Assembly: GCA_033980235.1 (NCBI GenBank)
Contig: CM067065.1
Coordinates: 27,640,155-27,704,154 of the forward strand
Direction of reading: 5' to 3'
Length of the DNA stretch: 64,000 nt
From: Diadema setosum
Taxonomy: Eukaryota; Echinodermata; Echinoidea; Diadematoida; Diadematidae
Position 1 is the first letter of the stretch; the number at the start of each line of letters is the position of its first letter. Of this stretch, positions 11,661 through 24,514 are shown piece after piece. The translations under genes were made by a program, and so were the position numbers. Under the pieces are notes generated by a model. The model ran no database searches and was not told where the DNA came from. It worked only from the letters and a program-made list of their open reading frames with translations.

Positions 11661-14600
11661 CTAGTTCGGCAATATGTTATAAGATTTCAATAAAAATAAT
11701 TTCAATTTATTCTTGAAAGAATTCAAAGTTCGTACTGTTACAATATCATTAGGAAGTGAGTTCCAAAACTTTGGCCCATCATAAATAAAGGTGTTCTGAG
11801 CCAGAAGAGTTCTGAAAAAGGGCAAATGAAACTCATTCGAACGCCTTGTTGGGTAATTGTGGACGGACTGATTTCTTGGAAACATTGTTTCAAATATATT
11901 TGGAAGATTTTTTTTATCATAATTAAACATAAATTGTCCTAGGTTATACAGATACAAATCCTTGATTTTCAATATTTTGTTTTCAAAAAATAACGGGTCA
12001 GTATGAGACAGAAATGCAGTATGACATATAATACGGAGTGACTTCTTTTGTAATAAAAGTAATTTATCTAAGAATGTTTGATATGTGTTTCCCCAAGCAA
12101 GAATACCATAATTTAAGTATGGCAATATGAGAGATGAATATAATGTAATAAGGGACGACAAAGGAAGACAAAATTTAACCTTGTTGATTATACCAATATT
12201 TCGTGAAATAATTTTACATATACTATCAATATGGAATTTCCATGAAAGCTTATTATCAACTGTTATTCCCAGAAATTTAATATGGGAAACAATTTCCAGT
12301 GGAGTCCCATCAAAAACAATGTCAACAGGTGGTTTCTCTATACAGTTGCTAAAAAACATATATTTTGTTTTTTGAAGATTGAGAGATAATTTATTTGCCT
12401 TTATCCATTCGGCGACTTTTTCTAATTCAGAGTTTATTGTATTTACAAGAGTAAGAGGATTATTGTGCGAAAAAAATAAATTTGAGTCATCCGCAAAGAG
12501 AATAAAGGAAAGAACATCTGATGACCTACAAAAATCATTTATATAAACAAGAAACAAAAGCGGACCTAATAAACTTCCCTGTGGGACCCCACATTTGATA
12601 TTCAACATTTGTGAATTATACCCATTCAAAGAGACATATTGCTTCCTGTTCATGAGGTAGCTCCTGAACCACTCCAAGGCCTTCCCACGCACTCCATAAT
12701 GATGTAATTTATCAAGTAAAATATCATGATTAATGGTGTCGAAGGCCTTGGAGAAGTCCAGGAACAAACCTATTAGATGCGAAGATCTGTCAATAGCGTG
12801 TGCCACTTTTTCTACAAAACTTAATAATGCATGTGTTGTGCTGTGTTTTTCTCTAAATCCGAACTGAGAATTTGAAAGTATATGGTTGAATTTTAAAAAA
12901 GTAATAGTTCTTTTATGAACGATTTTTTCAAGAATTTTGGACAATGTACATAACAAAGAAATCGGTCGGTAATTATTAACATCTAATTTGTCGCCTTTTT
13001 TAAACAAAGGAATAACTTTTGCTATTTTCATACTCTCAGGGACAATGCCATTGGAAAGAGATAAATTGAATATGTAAGCTAAAGGATCCGCAATTGAAGA
13101 TATTACCCCCTTCAAAAGAAAATTACTGATGTCATCACGTCCAGCACTTTTTTTAGAACTAAAATCTGAAACAATATTGATTATCTCCTGCTTATATGTT
13201 GGACTAAGAAACATTGAACTAGAATTTGGTGGACCTAAAAATTCTGAAAAATGTTTCGTTGAATGGGGTATATTGCTTGCAAGGTTTTCCCCGATTAAAG
13301 AAAAATGATTATTCAAAATATTACAAATCTGATGAGAATCTTCAATAATTTCATCTTCAAACCTAATTTTAGTAATATTACATTTATCATTTGATATATT
13401 CATTGCTTGCTTTAAAACCTTCCATGTGTTTTGCATATCATGTCTATACAAATATAACTGCTTGGTATAATATTTTCTCTTTTCTATGCGTATAATTTTC
13501 GTCAACGTATTTTTATAACTAGTATATTTAAGTTTCAATTGCTCAGTAGGTTTCATTTTAGATTTATAATATAAATTATTCTTTCTGTTTATTGAACGTA
13601 AAAGTGATTTAGAGATCCATGGGAGCCTAGGTATTTTTTTATAATCAGATTGTTTTTGTCTACGTTTTGGAATATGGATATCCAAGAGTGGAAGAAACTT
13701 CTGCATAAAATATTCAAAAGACAAATTAACATCATTTGTATCAAAGATACAAGACCAGTCTGTCATGTCTAAACTAGCACCTAGACTGGCTATGTTTTCA
13801 TGAGTGATTCTTCGTCTCAATAAACAACCATATTTATTATCAATACTATCATTTAAAGAGAAACTAGTAGAGATGGGGAAATGGTCCGTTATGTCTGAAA
13901 GTAGTACAAGGGAATCGGGAGGAGGAAGAATATTACAAAAAATATTATCAATAAGGGTGGCAGATTCATTAACTATTCGTGTGGGCTTAGATATCAAAGG
14001 CAAAAAAGAAGCAGATAAAAATATTTCCAAAAAATCTTGTGACATATTATTTTGTTTTAATAAGTCTATATTAAAATCTCCCATTATGAAGCATTTTTTG
14101 TGAATAAAAATTGGGTTCTTCACCAAATCCGAAAAATAATCTAAAAATGATTTAGTGTTTGTATTAGGAGGTCTATATACTACACCTATGATAATATTCT
14201 TACTGCCAGGAACAGATATTTCAATAAAAAGAGATTCAATCGAATCAGTCATGCTGTTAAGCTCATCACGAACTACATAATCATACATTTGTGAAACGTA
14301 TAACGCAACGCCCCCACCCACCCTATGTTGCCTGTTGTTAACGACAAAATCATATCCGTCGAGAGCGTATGGAAGACTTGAATCCTGGGAAAGCCAGGTT
14401 TCGGTCAAACCTATCACTGAGAATTTTTGCCTGATGGTTTTATTCAAAAACAACTGCAATTCTTCAAAATGTTTATTAATACTTCTAATGTTGAAATGTA
14501 TAAGAGAAAAGGTGGTATCATCATACTCCTTAACAACATTATTAAACTGGTTGAGAGTGAGATAATCAGAAGATGGACTTTGTAATTGGTTTTCTACGTC

Positions 14601-14849
14601 GAAATCATATTCAAATTCTTGCGACAATGAATTAAAACTATCTGAAACATGATTATCAAAAAAAGTATCATTTTGAGAGACATTTGCTTCACATTCTGCC
14701 AAAGAAGGCCCGGCCGTATCAAAAAAGTCATCATCATTAATTGAATTGAATGCTGTGTCTATTGTATTGTGGATCAAAGGGTGAACGTGATGTTCGTTGC
14801 TTGTGTCCACGAAGGCACCTGTAGAGGGCAGTACTGATGAGTTTGACAT
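11661..14849 (-). CDS. Non-LTR retrotransposon endonuclease/reverse transcriptase, intact
   Basis: Single 1062-residue frame without stops. Residues 1-110 are an acidic, polar leader with no recognised domain. Residues 113-332 are an APE-type endonuclease with 'HFNIRS' (Asn120), 'LTETW' (Glu150), 'GDFN' (Asp258, Asn260) and 'DH' (322-323). These nick the target DNA to prime reverse transcription. Residues about 605-870 are the reverse transcriptase, with 'LDFSKAFD' (Asp698), 'GVPQGSLLGPLLF' and the catalytic 'FADD' (785-788). The tail resembles CR1, L2 and Rex1 proteins ('NYPTRRS', 'FWNSLP'). No separate ORF1 is seen. All catalytic residues I can check are present, so the copy may be young. 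The start at 14849 is the first ATG of the frame; the exact clade is not settled. Confidence 0.95.
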   Translation of the reverse strand: MSNSSVLPSTGAFVDTSNEHHVHPLIHNTIDTAFNSINDDDFFDTAGPSLAECEANVSQNDTFFDNHVSDSFNSLSQEFEYDFDVENQLQSPSSDYLTLNQFNNVVKEYDDTTFSLIHFNIRSINKHFEELQLFLNKTIRQKFSVIGLTETWLSQDSSLPYALDGYDFVVNNRQHRVGGGVALYVSQMYDYVVRDELNSMTDSIESLFIEISVPGSKNIIIGVVYRPPNTNTKSFLDYFSDLVKNPIFIHKKCFIMGDFNIDLLKQNNMSQDFLEIFLSASFLPLISKPTRIVNESATLIDNIFCNILPPPDSLVLLSDITDHFPISTSFSLNDSIDNKYGCLLRRRITHENIASLGASLDMTDWSCIFDTNDVNLSFEYFMQKFLPLLDIHIPKRRQKQSDYKKIPRLPWISKSLLRSINRKNNLYYKSKMKPTEQLKLKYTSYKNTLTKIIRIEKRKYYTKQLYLYRHDMQNTWKVLKQAMNISNDKCNITKIRFEDEIIEDSHQICNILNNHFSLIGENLASNIPHSTKHFSEFLGPPNSSSMFLSPTYKQEIINIVSDFSSKKSAGRDDISNFLLKGVISSIADPLAYIFNLSLSNGIVPESMKIAKVIPLFKKGDKLDVNNYRPISLLCTLSKILEKIVHKRTITFLKFNHILSNSQFGFREKHSTTHALLSFVEKVAHAIDRSSHLIGLFLDFSKAFDTINHDILLDKLHHYGVRGKALEWFRSYLMNRKQYVSLNGYNSQMLNIKCGVPQGSLLGPLLFLVYINDFCRSSDVLSFILFADDSNLFFSHNNPLTLVNTINSELEKVAEWIKANKLSLNLQKTKYMFFSNCIEKPPVDIVFDGTPLEIVSHIKFLGITVDNKLSWKFHIDSICKIISRNIGIINKVKFCLPLSSLITLYSSLILPYLNYGILAWGNTYQTFLDKLLLLQKKSLRIICHTAFLSHTDPLFFENKILKIKDLYLYNLGQFMFNYDKKNLPNIFETMFPRNQSVHNYPTRRSNEFHLPFFRTLLAQNTFIYDGPKFWNSLPNDIVTVRTLNSFKNKLKLFLLKSYNILPN

Positions 14850-15269
14850 CTTGAATGTCTGTGATGTGCGAAACTAAAGAGAGAGAAAAAAAATGCTGTG
14901 TCTACTGGGAACCAGAGTCAACGTATACAAAACGAACTATGCAAGTATGTCAGGACATTTTCGGCAAGTGACATGAAAGGTGGCTCCAGATGGCCTGTGG
15001 GTACCAAGGAAATTACACAATGATAATAATTATAAAAAGAATAGAAGTGAGGAATTGACATAAGTTCCGGGAAAAAAAAGAGTTGCTTGGTAACCTCACA
15101 CAGTGGTTTAAATTCGTTGGTAACACTCTCTTGTGTGATTTAGATAATCGTAAGCATCTTGGAAAGAGAACAAATTATTCACTGTGGTTAAAAAACTTCG
15201 GCATTCTGCATTCCGAATGCCCATGTATGGACATAAGGTTAAAATAACATTTCTAAAACTACCAGTTGT

Positions 15270-17500
15270 TAACATTCATGTTGGAGGACGATGACTGGGG
15301 AGAACATCGTTGTGTACGCTGATTAGAGAGAGTACGAGTGCATCTGAATGAGGACTGTTACATAAGTGGCGTAATTACGGCTGACATGCTACATGTGTGA
15401 ACGGAATGCAAGCCTATAATTCTAACATCTGTGTAGGAAGGTAAGTGGAGTTCAAACCGAAACAGTGTAGGCCTACAATGTATAAGTAGATATTAAAGGG
15501 GCGTATTTGATGCTCACACTTCACCAGACTGCCAGAAGTATTGTCCTCTCGAGCATACCACACAACTGCAAAGCTATACTCTCCCTTCCTCATCCCCACA
15601 GCATTCCACCCTTCAATGACACTCAACAAACCTTACCGCGATTAATGCTGGTGTGTGAAAATTGAAAGTATATATAGTTTTGAAAATAAGCAAACCTATG
15701 TATTGAATAAAAACGTCAGAATTTCGTTTCTCAATGTGTAAGAATCGGCTCTTTTCTTGAGTGCCAGTGAAGGTGGCCGTGTGAGGGTGAAAAGGATTGC
15801 AAAAATTCAAGGTGAATCAAAGTATAGTTTACACAAATACTTTAGCAATTTCATGGGTATTAAGAAAACAAAAGTAATTGAAGGCACGCTATAAAAAGGA
15901 CCAAAGTTAGGTTCCAAAGCCCCATGAGGGTACAGTACCAGGCAAATACCAGAATTAAGTATAATAAACGGAAATATGCAGATATTAAGAAAGATAACTT
16001 CTGCTCCTTACAATTCAATAATGTGGACAGCTATATACCTGGATTCAAATTTCACATGTTACAAAATTAAGGGAAGTAGGTGAATACTCATTAATTGTTG
16101 CTGAGGTTTACATCATCGCATAATTTTATATATAATGAAATATTTCGTCTATTATATGCATTTCGGAACTGATTTTCAAGTTGATGTTACTGGTACAAAA
16201 GTGTGAACAGATCACCTCCCCCACCCCCACTCCCCCAAAAAAGAGTACTCATAGCTGTATACACATAAAGCCGCCATTACATTGGTGGCTTTCTATTCCT
16301 TTCACCATGGTGCCCAGCTTAAGAATAAAATACAATTGTGTAATAACATTGTGTACCGGAGAATGACATTGTGAACTGGAGACGAACATTGTATACACTG
16401 ATAAGTGTACGGGCGTATTTGAATGAGGACTGTTACATAAGTGGCGTAATACAGTTGACATGCCACATATTGTGTGTACAAAATGCCAACCTCTAATTCT
16501 AGCATCTGCGTAGGAAGGTGAGTGGAGTTCAAATCAAGAAAAAGAGTATATACGATGTATGTGGAAGAAAGAGAAAAAAGGCGTACTCGATGCTCACACT
16601 CAACCGAAACTACTGTCCTTCCGTACAGTACCACACATCTGCAAAGGGATTATAGAACTTCGAAGTGAATTAAAATTTAGTGTACACAAATACTTTCACA
16701 GATTTATGGGTATCCAGAGTACAAAAATATATGAAGGCACATGAAAGAGATGCTGTGGACTAAAACCCTCGCGGTTTCAGTAAATAATACAGACTTCATG
16801 TGAGCTTTTCTTAGAGGTGTTCTGTTGCTCAGAACGAAAGCAAATGCCAACGTCAAAACTTATCATATCTCAAAAATACATTTCAGTATCATCAGCATCC
16901 CAGGATAAGAATAAAATACAATTCTGCGATAAAATTGTGTACGGGAGAATGACAGTGTGAACGGGAGATTAACATTGTATACGATGTGAGTGTATGAGAG
17001 CATTTGAGTGAGGACTGTTACATAAGTAATTCCGGCGTAATTACGGCTGACATGCTACATGTGTGTACAGAATGCCAACCTCTAGTTCAAGCAACTGTGC
17101 AGGAAGGTGCGTGGAGTTCAACCCCCCCCCCCCCCCCTTAAAAAAAAAAGTACAATGAAGAAAGTAGAGATAAGGCGTACTTGCTGGTCACACTCCCCAG
17201 AGCTATTGTCCTCTCTTGCATACAACACACCTGACAAGCTGTACTCTCCCTTCCTCATCCTCACAGCTGGTGTGCGAAGTTTGAGAATATTTACTTTTGA
17301 AAATAAGCAATCTTATGTATCGAATAGAAAGGTCAGAAATGCGTTTCTCATTGTATATGAATCAGCTCTTATCTGGGGTGCTAGGGAAGGTGGCCGTGTG
17401 AGGGTAAAAAGTGATTGCGGGACTTCGAGGTGTAGTAAAGATTGGTGTACACAAATACTTTGGCAAATTTATCGGTACTAAGAGTACAAAAATAAGTAAA
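15270..17500. repeat. Three direct repeats upstream of the retrotransposon ORF
   Basis: Units at about 15290-15890, 16355-16745 and 16940-17490 share the order 'gaggactgttacataagt', 'ggaaggt.agtggagttca', 'gcgta.t.gatgctcacac' and 'tacacaaatacttt'. The middle unit lacks about 200 bp found in the other two. On the retrotransposon's strand they lie upstream of the ORF, so they may be repeated 5' UTR/promoter monomers. That role is inference. Short frames across them are not conserved between units. Confidence 0.75.
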
Positions 17501-18339
17501 ACCCAATGTAAAACCCAATGTATTTGATGTTGCTGGTTGCCATGGCAACCATAAACTGACAACCATGTCAGTCAGATTTTGCATTTTTTTCTGTTCCCAT
17601 TTCATTTAACAGCATTACAGTGTATGAAATGGGTGTTTCTTGGCTGAAATTTGTTGAAGGAGCAAAGTTCGAAGTAATTATGGTCCCGGAAAGTTGTTCT
17701 TATTATTTCCTTTGTTTTTATGTGACATAAAACAATAGATATAATAGAAATAATTGAAAACAATTATATTTTCTAAAGATTGCCCTTATATTTTGAGTTA
17801 TATTGATTCCTTCACCTGAGTTATGCCTCTAATATCATTAGTTTATCATATTATCAATTTGCAATCTCAAAATTCCAGTATTATGCAAATATGAAATGTC
17901 ATAACTATACATGTACCCATCCCAAACATTTCATCTCACGTCTCATAATGTATCACTATGCTGATATGAATAGCGCCCCCATGTGGTGACCTTGAGAAAT
18001 TTCAACCATAACAAGTAATGAAATTCCACTTGTTTATCATTTGTGGCAAATATGAAAATGATTGGTCTGTAATAAGACATTTATTATAATGGGGATAAAG
18101 AAATTATACAGAAAATCATGTTTTTAGCGTATTTCCTATGTATTTCTTTATATTTTGGTAAATAGCGCCCTCCATGGGTGACCTTGTGAAAATTCAAATG
18201 TACGGTCATGTAGAGTATGAGTTACTCTACACACGTTCAAAATATGACGATGATACATCAAATAATAAAAAAGTTGTATAGGATTGTGCCCCCCCCCCTT
18301 TGGCCTGCGAGGGGTCAAAATAGCTTGGGCTTAATAGGG

Positions 18340-19139
18340 TTAACCCTATTCTAACTGGGCTATTTAAGACCAAGTTTTTACTGGGGGGGGGGGGGTCAAT
18401 TTGACCCCCCCCCCCCCCCCTTCAGATCTCGGCCACCGATCGCGCGATAGCCGCGAAATTTTGCCTAAGGATAGAGCTAGATGTCAACTAAAAGATACAT
18501 GGTCATAAAATAGAAAAATATTTCCTTCCTGTTTTCAATAAATTAATTATGCAAATTTGTGCATGAAATTATATTTACACCTATAACTCGATCAAAAAGA
18601 CTGAAGGATTGCTAAATTTTTGTGTCAGAATTCCTCAAGACATATCAAACAATTTTCAGGAAAAAAAAGCGCAATCAAAATCAATTTCTTTTGTTTTTTA
18701 TTGTTTTGTTAATTTCTTATGTATTTTATTGTTTTTCGACCTTTTGTTTTCTATTGTTTTTTGCCAAAATTTGTTGCAGGCATTTTTTTTTTCAGGCTTA
18801 TCTACACTAGAATTGATAAATTTCAATGGTTAAAAGTTAAAATAATCTGATTTATATCAATTTAACCTAAAAACACAATTTGCATTGGATTTGCACACGA
18901 TATCAAGAATTTGAGCTGTTTTTGGGTTGACATGCATTAGCAAAACATTACGTAACTTCTGAACGGTGTACCCGGACGTCGCAAATTTGGTCTCAAAATT
19001 TGCGGGAGACTTCAATGAAAAAAGTCGTGAAACGACGCGGCAAAATCTTTGCGCGTTGCGGAATCGTGGCGCGAAACGTCGAGGGGGGGGGGTCAATTTG
19101 ACGCCCTCCCCCCCCCCCCCCCCGTTAGAAAAGGGTTAA
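18340..19139. mobile_element. TTAA MITE (family 2)
   Basis: The left end TTAACCCTATTCTAAC and the right end (inverted) TTAACCCTTTTCTAACGGG form the terminal inverted repeats, with TTAA at both borders (18340-18343 and 19136-19139). Just inside each end is a 'ggggtcaatttgac' block flanked by long G and C runs (18385-18420; 19083-19123). No ORF. It abuts the right end of the family-1 MITE and shares its TTAA. Confidence 0.85.
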
Positions 19140-20256
19140 ACTGCCGATTCTCTTCAAGCTTCATTATGAATTAGCAATAACTGATAGTCAATACAAACGC
19201 AAAGTTATTCCGAATACGCCTCTGATTTATACGGGTCGGTCGCAGTTATACTAGCAGCTTTCACTGAGAGAGTACGGTAAAAGTAACATTTGTTACTGCA
19301 GTGTTTTAAAACAACATTGATTAATTGAAAGTTTTATAGAGATATCAACTACTTTTCGTGCATGACACTGACGATATTACTGCTCCAAGAGATTCTAACC
19401 TCATCATACTATGACGCAAGGAGCTTACTCAGAGTGTCATCTAGTAAGGGGTTGGGATCCCAAGGGACAATGATATCAACTTCAGTGCAAAGCATGAAGG
19501 CAATGTATAATCTGTCTTATATAGCAACAAATCTACATGTCAATTACAATTACGCTAGTCAGTTTCCCACCTTTATCAAGCGCTTTTGCACATGATTGCA
19601 CTTTGGCCATCTATGTCTTGCATCTCACCCGGTCTAAGCCACGTATAACGTACGGAAGTGAAGACAGAGTGTAGTCAGTGTTTCGGTCACAGAATAAAAC
19701 CAAAGAAGATTCCACTTGCTTGCATAAACGAAAGCCGTATTTGAAATGAACGATTTCAGTGGACAATGTAAAGGCTGATACCTTTGCAAATTACAGGATG
19801 TTGTGATTTAACCGAATCTCCTTTAGATTAAATCATCATGGCCCCATTATTGTTTTCTCTCCCTCCTTTTTCCTTAAAAAAGCGAAAAAAATAAAAAGAA
19901 GGGGGTTGAAAATAATAATATTTGACGTGCATCTAGAAGTTAGCTGATAGGTAGTTTTAAAAAGTATTTTGACTGAATTTTGCTCTTGCAAACTGCAATA
20001 TATATACGGTACTTTCCCTTTCTAGTATTGAACTCCCACCCTCCAAGCGCATAGAGACGATATAGTAGTGATATGAACTGTGTAGGCATTGTACATAGTA
20101 TCATTATTCAAGTTTGTAGTCCTAGTCAGAGTTGCACTATAACGTTTCCTGAGGATACATACAATGTGCTCTACACGCATTGGCAATCGATTTCTCCCCA
20201 TGTTGTGTGCCCCTTTTAAGTAATTCGTGACTTTCCCCTACACCGGAAAGTGATAG

Positions 20257-20257
<1 letters not shown>
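19140..20257. other. No recognised feature
   Basis: I see no supported gene, repeat array or RNA in this stretch. Confidence 0.5.
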
Positions 20258-20330
<73 letters not shown>

Positions 20331-20346
20331 TAATAATAATAATAAT
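20258..20346. repeat. (AAT)n microsatellite
   Basis: About 30 AAT triplets with one GAT interruption, followed by a (TA)n run into which the TIR element at 20375 is inserted. Confidence 0.95.
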
Positions 20347-20374
20347 TATACATATATATATATATATATATATA

Positions 20375-23300
20375 TGGGTGAGAATTTTGAACGATGTACA
20401 ATTGCCAATTTTCGTACCTTATGACATTCTTTCCCTTAGAACACGCGAGGATGATCTAAGAAACCAGATTTTTTCATGTCATCTCAAAGATTGGTAAATT
20501 TCCTTTCAGGAAATATATGGTTTGGTTGACTTTTTCCTGATATTTTTCATTTCACAAGGACTTAAAGCGTAAAAATACGGTAAAAACGCTATTTTCACCA
20601 AAAATTTTGTTTTTCAAACTAATGATGTGCATTTTTAATGGTACGTGGCATCTAATATCTGACCATGTTCTGGATCTGACATATCATGGGTATGTATCAA
20701 AAATTATAAGAACTTTATGAGCACGTACAAAATTACAGAGAACAATTAAAATATCAAAGTCCTAAACAGACGAACGTCCGTGATGCTTTTATTTCTATCG
20801 CTGCTGCAAATTCTACTTTGTTGTCCCAACTGTAACGTATACGAAAATTTGGTGTTCCACCTAATGAACATAATATTATCCTGCAAAAATTGTACGTCTG
20901 CTGGCTGTACATGAGCCGTAATATTCTTTTATGCAAAATTATACTCAGTTTTCGTCACGGACGTGCCTCCGCTATTTTCTAATAAAGATCGTAGCCCATG
21001 AAACGTTATTGGCGATATTGTTCTGAGTCGTAATCAACTAAGATCTAGCAACACGATAATATGTTTGTTTTGAGTTTCTGTCCATCCTTTGTCAAATAGG
21101 AACCGAAATTATATTTTTAGACGAACCTCCAAGAGAAAAAGAACGTCGGTGATGATTAAAACGTTTTCGAGTGGGACACCATCTTGCTTTGATGGCGAAG
21201 GTGCATTTGACCTTTGGCTCTCTAGCCGAGGAGCTGCATGCCATTTTTGGAGCGGACTGAGTTTCGTGCGCAGTGTTTGGACCATGCAATTCACCAAAAA
21301 CCAAGCAAATAATAAATATTTTCTCTGAAAATTCACCTCCTGATCCCCCTCTGAGCAATACATATGTTGTAAGGATGTCAAATTTCTTATAATTTGCATT
21401 GACAATACATTTTCAAATTTTTGAAAGAGTTAGGAAGGCTAGGTACTCTCTGCCGATTAGTTATCCGTCCTGGAACATGACCCTAGTAGTAGAACGAACG
21501 TCCGTGATAATTCCAGAGAACGTCCGTGACGTATGCAATCCCTCCGATAGGGATAACTTGTCCTGGAAGTGTCCTGTATTCTTTAAAACTTTTGGCTCGA
21601 ATAGCGACAAATAAAGTTTTACAAAGTAGAAAATGAGTGTAGAGCAGTAGTTTCAGAATTTTTAAGGCGTTATGTGATCATGATGAACAAACAATTGAAA
21701 ATTATCTCGCAATTTTACGCTTGTTTTCCCTCTAATTATACAAAAAACAGCTAAACACTTAAAACAAAGTTATAGGAAAATGGAATTTTGCGTAATCTGT
21801 AATTTCTGTGCGTTTAAATTTCTTTCTAATGAGGTTCTGGAGACAATTTGTACTGTTACAGGTTCTGAAAGTTTCGCTCACGGACGTTCTGTCCGAGAGA
21901 GGAAATTTCTGACAATTACAAATATATCACTGCACATAAGATTAATGTTAGTTGAAAATATTACCAAATCACCGAGCTGCTCATACCCGAAAGTGAATAG
22001 TGTTCATCACTCAATTTACCTGTAATAACAAACGGAAAACGTTTTTTTTTCACGGATGTTCGTTGGTTGAATAAGTCAGTGGATTACATAGTAGGAGAAA
22101 GAGGATCAGTGCCACTTTTTAGCGACAGGTGCTCTAAGTGTTTATCTTTTGAATATGGTAGCTGCCGTCTCAAACAGGACACATCCAGTTTTGGTCTCCA
22201 TAACGGACGTTCGCTGTAATTGTCATGATATTAAATGCCTTAATTCTTCTTATTTTTCTCTTCATGACGATTTTTCTCTCATTCCCTCAATAGCCTGAAC
22301 ATGCTGCGACCAAACAGAAAACAAAAACAAAACAAAACAAACCAAAACAAATCCAAAAAGTGCTACGCAATCACATTCAGGATAATGACGGAAGAAGTCT
22401 GTAATGAGCATGTGTTCAATAAGAAACGGAAAAGTTTAAAAAGGACGTGGAAGCAGTTGAATGAAAATGACTGAGAAACAGAGAAGGGATCGAGCTCCAA
22501 CACACAGAGAAAAGAATTGCCAGTGCACTCCCGTTATGCCAAATTCCTCTGGAGAAGTTTTTGTTTGTTTGTTTATGTTTTTTATTCATCGAAATGCCGT
22601 CACAAGCGAACAAAAATCATGCAGTATACAATCATTGTCTGATGAAAACACACAATTCCTCCGCTTATCATCACATGGTGTTGTTTTATACTCATCGATG
22701 AAAAGCAATATTCATTTGTAATTTTTTCCAAGATTTTTTTTTTTATTTTACATTTAAGAGACAGAGAGATTGTCAATTTGTTTGTGCTATTGTGCTTACT
22801 TTGAAAACACATGTTAAAAAAATAATGATTAAGAATAGGTATTAGGTTGTACTTTGATACGTTCGCTCTTCCAAAGATTCGTTACTCCGATGTCCAAAGG
22901 TTTGTTATTCCAAAATGGAAAAAAAATTGTAGTTAATTCAGGAGGTTTGTTATTAGAAATGTTCTTCGAAAAATAGATATTAAGGATCATTATTTGTAGG
23001 TCCGTTCTTCTAAAAGTGGAATGGGCCTGATATTCGTTTAGGTGAAAACGGTTATTATGAGGTTTTAAAATTGGAGGATTTTAGTTGTTAACTTGTTTCT
23101 CCACATTTGGATAAGCGAACATAATTTTTCATGTTCCGATTAATAAGCCTTTCGGTTAACCTTCGGAGATTCCTATTATTTACCGAATAAAAAAGCTTCA
23201 TAATTATACGAACTCTATCAATTTTCGTATTGACAAACTGTATGAATAACGAGCCTCCGAAATGACGCGCTACAAAATGTTTGTTATAACAAACCATATT

Positions 23301-24514
23301 GTATAATATAGAAGTCACAAACAGCCATCCAAGTTATATGGACTTATTGTGTCTTGTTATCGAACCTATTATCATTTCTGACTAATATAATAACACAAAT
23401 TCTCCTCGGTAACAGTGTGTAACACAAGGAGCAAACACAGAGGGATTTCTTCCTGACGTATTCGTTTGCCCTCCCCAGCTATTAAAACTTCGTATTTCTA
23501 TAACGGAGCACATTTCTGTTGTTTTTCTATATTAATTCTTTGTCATAATTTTAGCTGTGATCATGTTCGTTATATAAAAAGCAAATTTTGCATTGTAGAC
23601 TTTATATAACAAGGTTAGGACCTGAATATTTACTTCATGATAACGAAATTTTGATAAATATATTCGTTCTCAAGGATGGACTACGTCACTGAGATTACAT
23701 GTACGTTTGTACGTTCATTTACGAGAGATAGAAATTTTTTTTTCTTTGATTCCTCAGTTTGAGAAGATAAACAAGCTTATATAATTGAGAATTGGTAATA
23801 TCTATTCAGGATTTTGGAGGGGAGTTTGTTATCGACATGAAATTGCTGTTTGTTGTGAGTAGAATGCGTTTCCAACTCAAGAGAGCTGCATTGTTCAATA
23901 TCTTGTTTGTTCCGAACGTCCGTGAGCTACGTGCGAACCTCCGTGATGAAAACTATGCTATGTTTGTTGGGTTATAGAGACTGCCCAGATGAGATACATC
24001 TTAAAAAGGTATATTATTATTTGAGAGTGAGGATTAAAGTATGGGATAGTGAAATAAGAGGTGAAAATATTGAGTTTCTGTAAAATGCGCGTAAAGTTAA
24101 GAAAGTGTTTAGCGGAAGAGCAATATTTCCACAGAAATGACGAATTTAGTTAAATCATCAGTTGTCTACCATTACGTACAGGTTAAGAGTATAAGCTTGA
24201 TATTCTGCAATCACGTACACATGTACCTTAAGATATTGCGTTAGGATTTTGAGCTGAATCAGATCTTTGCAAACTATGTTAAATGGTATTCAAGTGTATG
24301 TGCTGTACTATTTCTCACGGACGTTCGCTGCTCTGGACATGGTAAACTTCAGCGGTGAATAAAAACTTGTTCCTCTGGGAAAATCCTAGTATAATTGGGT
24401 TCATATTAAAGCTTGAGTTATACTCTTTCAGATAAGATGAATGATTTGGAGAATGTCCTACTTTTTAAATTCTGCCTTGTTTTGGCTTAATTGTACATCG
24501 TTCAAAATTCTGAC

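Larger units (their letters stand above)
10961..17520 (-). mobile_element. CR1/L2-like non-LTR retrotransposon, apparently full length
   Basis: The whole block interrupts the family-1 MITE, so both borders are defined by comparison with the copy at 25904. On the minus strand it has a 3' tail of 'ttgaac' repeats (about 10964-10981), a 3' UTR of about 650 bp, one 1062-codon ORF (11661-14849) and about 2.6 kb upstream that contains three direct repeats (see 15270-17500). No clear target-site duplication is visible at 10960/17521. Whether all of 14850-17520 belongs to the retrotransposon or partly to another insertion is inference. Confidence 0.75.
10813..18343. mobile_element. TTAA MITE (family 1), split by a retrotransposon block
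   Basis: The left part is 10813-10960 and the right part 17521-18343. The ends are TTAACCCTATAAAGCCCAAGG and, inverted, TTAACCCTATTAAGCCCAAGC. Each end is a TTAA, as expected for piggyBac- or Kolobok-type targeting. The uninterrupted relative at 25904-26804 confirms the reconstruction: its sequence runs through the point where this copy breaks after 'tttaggtata' and resumes at 'gtatttgatgttgctgg'. Without the insertion the element would be about 970 bp. It has no ORF. Confidence 0.85.

Noticed and set aside
15414..17605. Short ORFs in the three direct repeats as genes
   Set aside because: The frames are not conserved between repeat units.
21089..21405. Overlapping ORFs of 80-98 codons inside the 20375 element as a transposase
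   Set aside because: They are short, overlap on both strands, lack any catalytic signature and cross motif copies.
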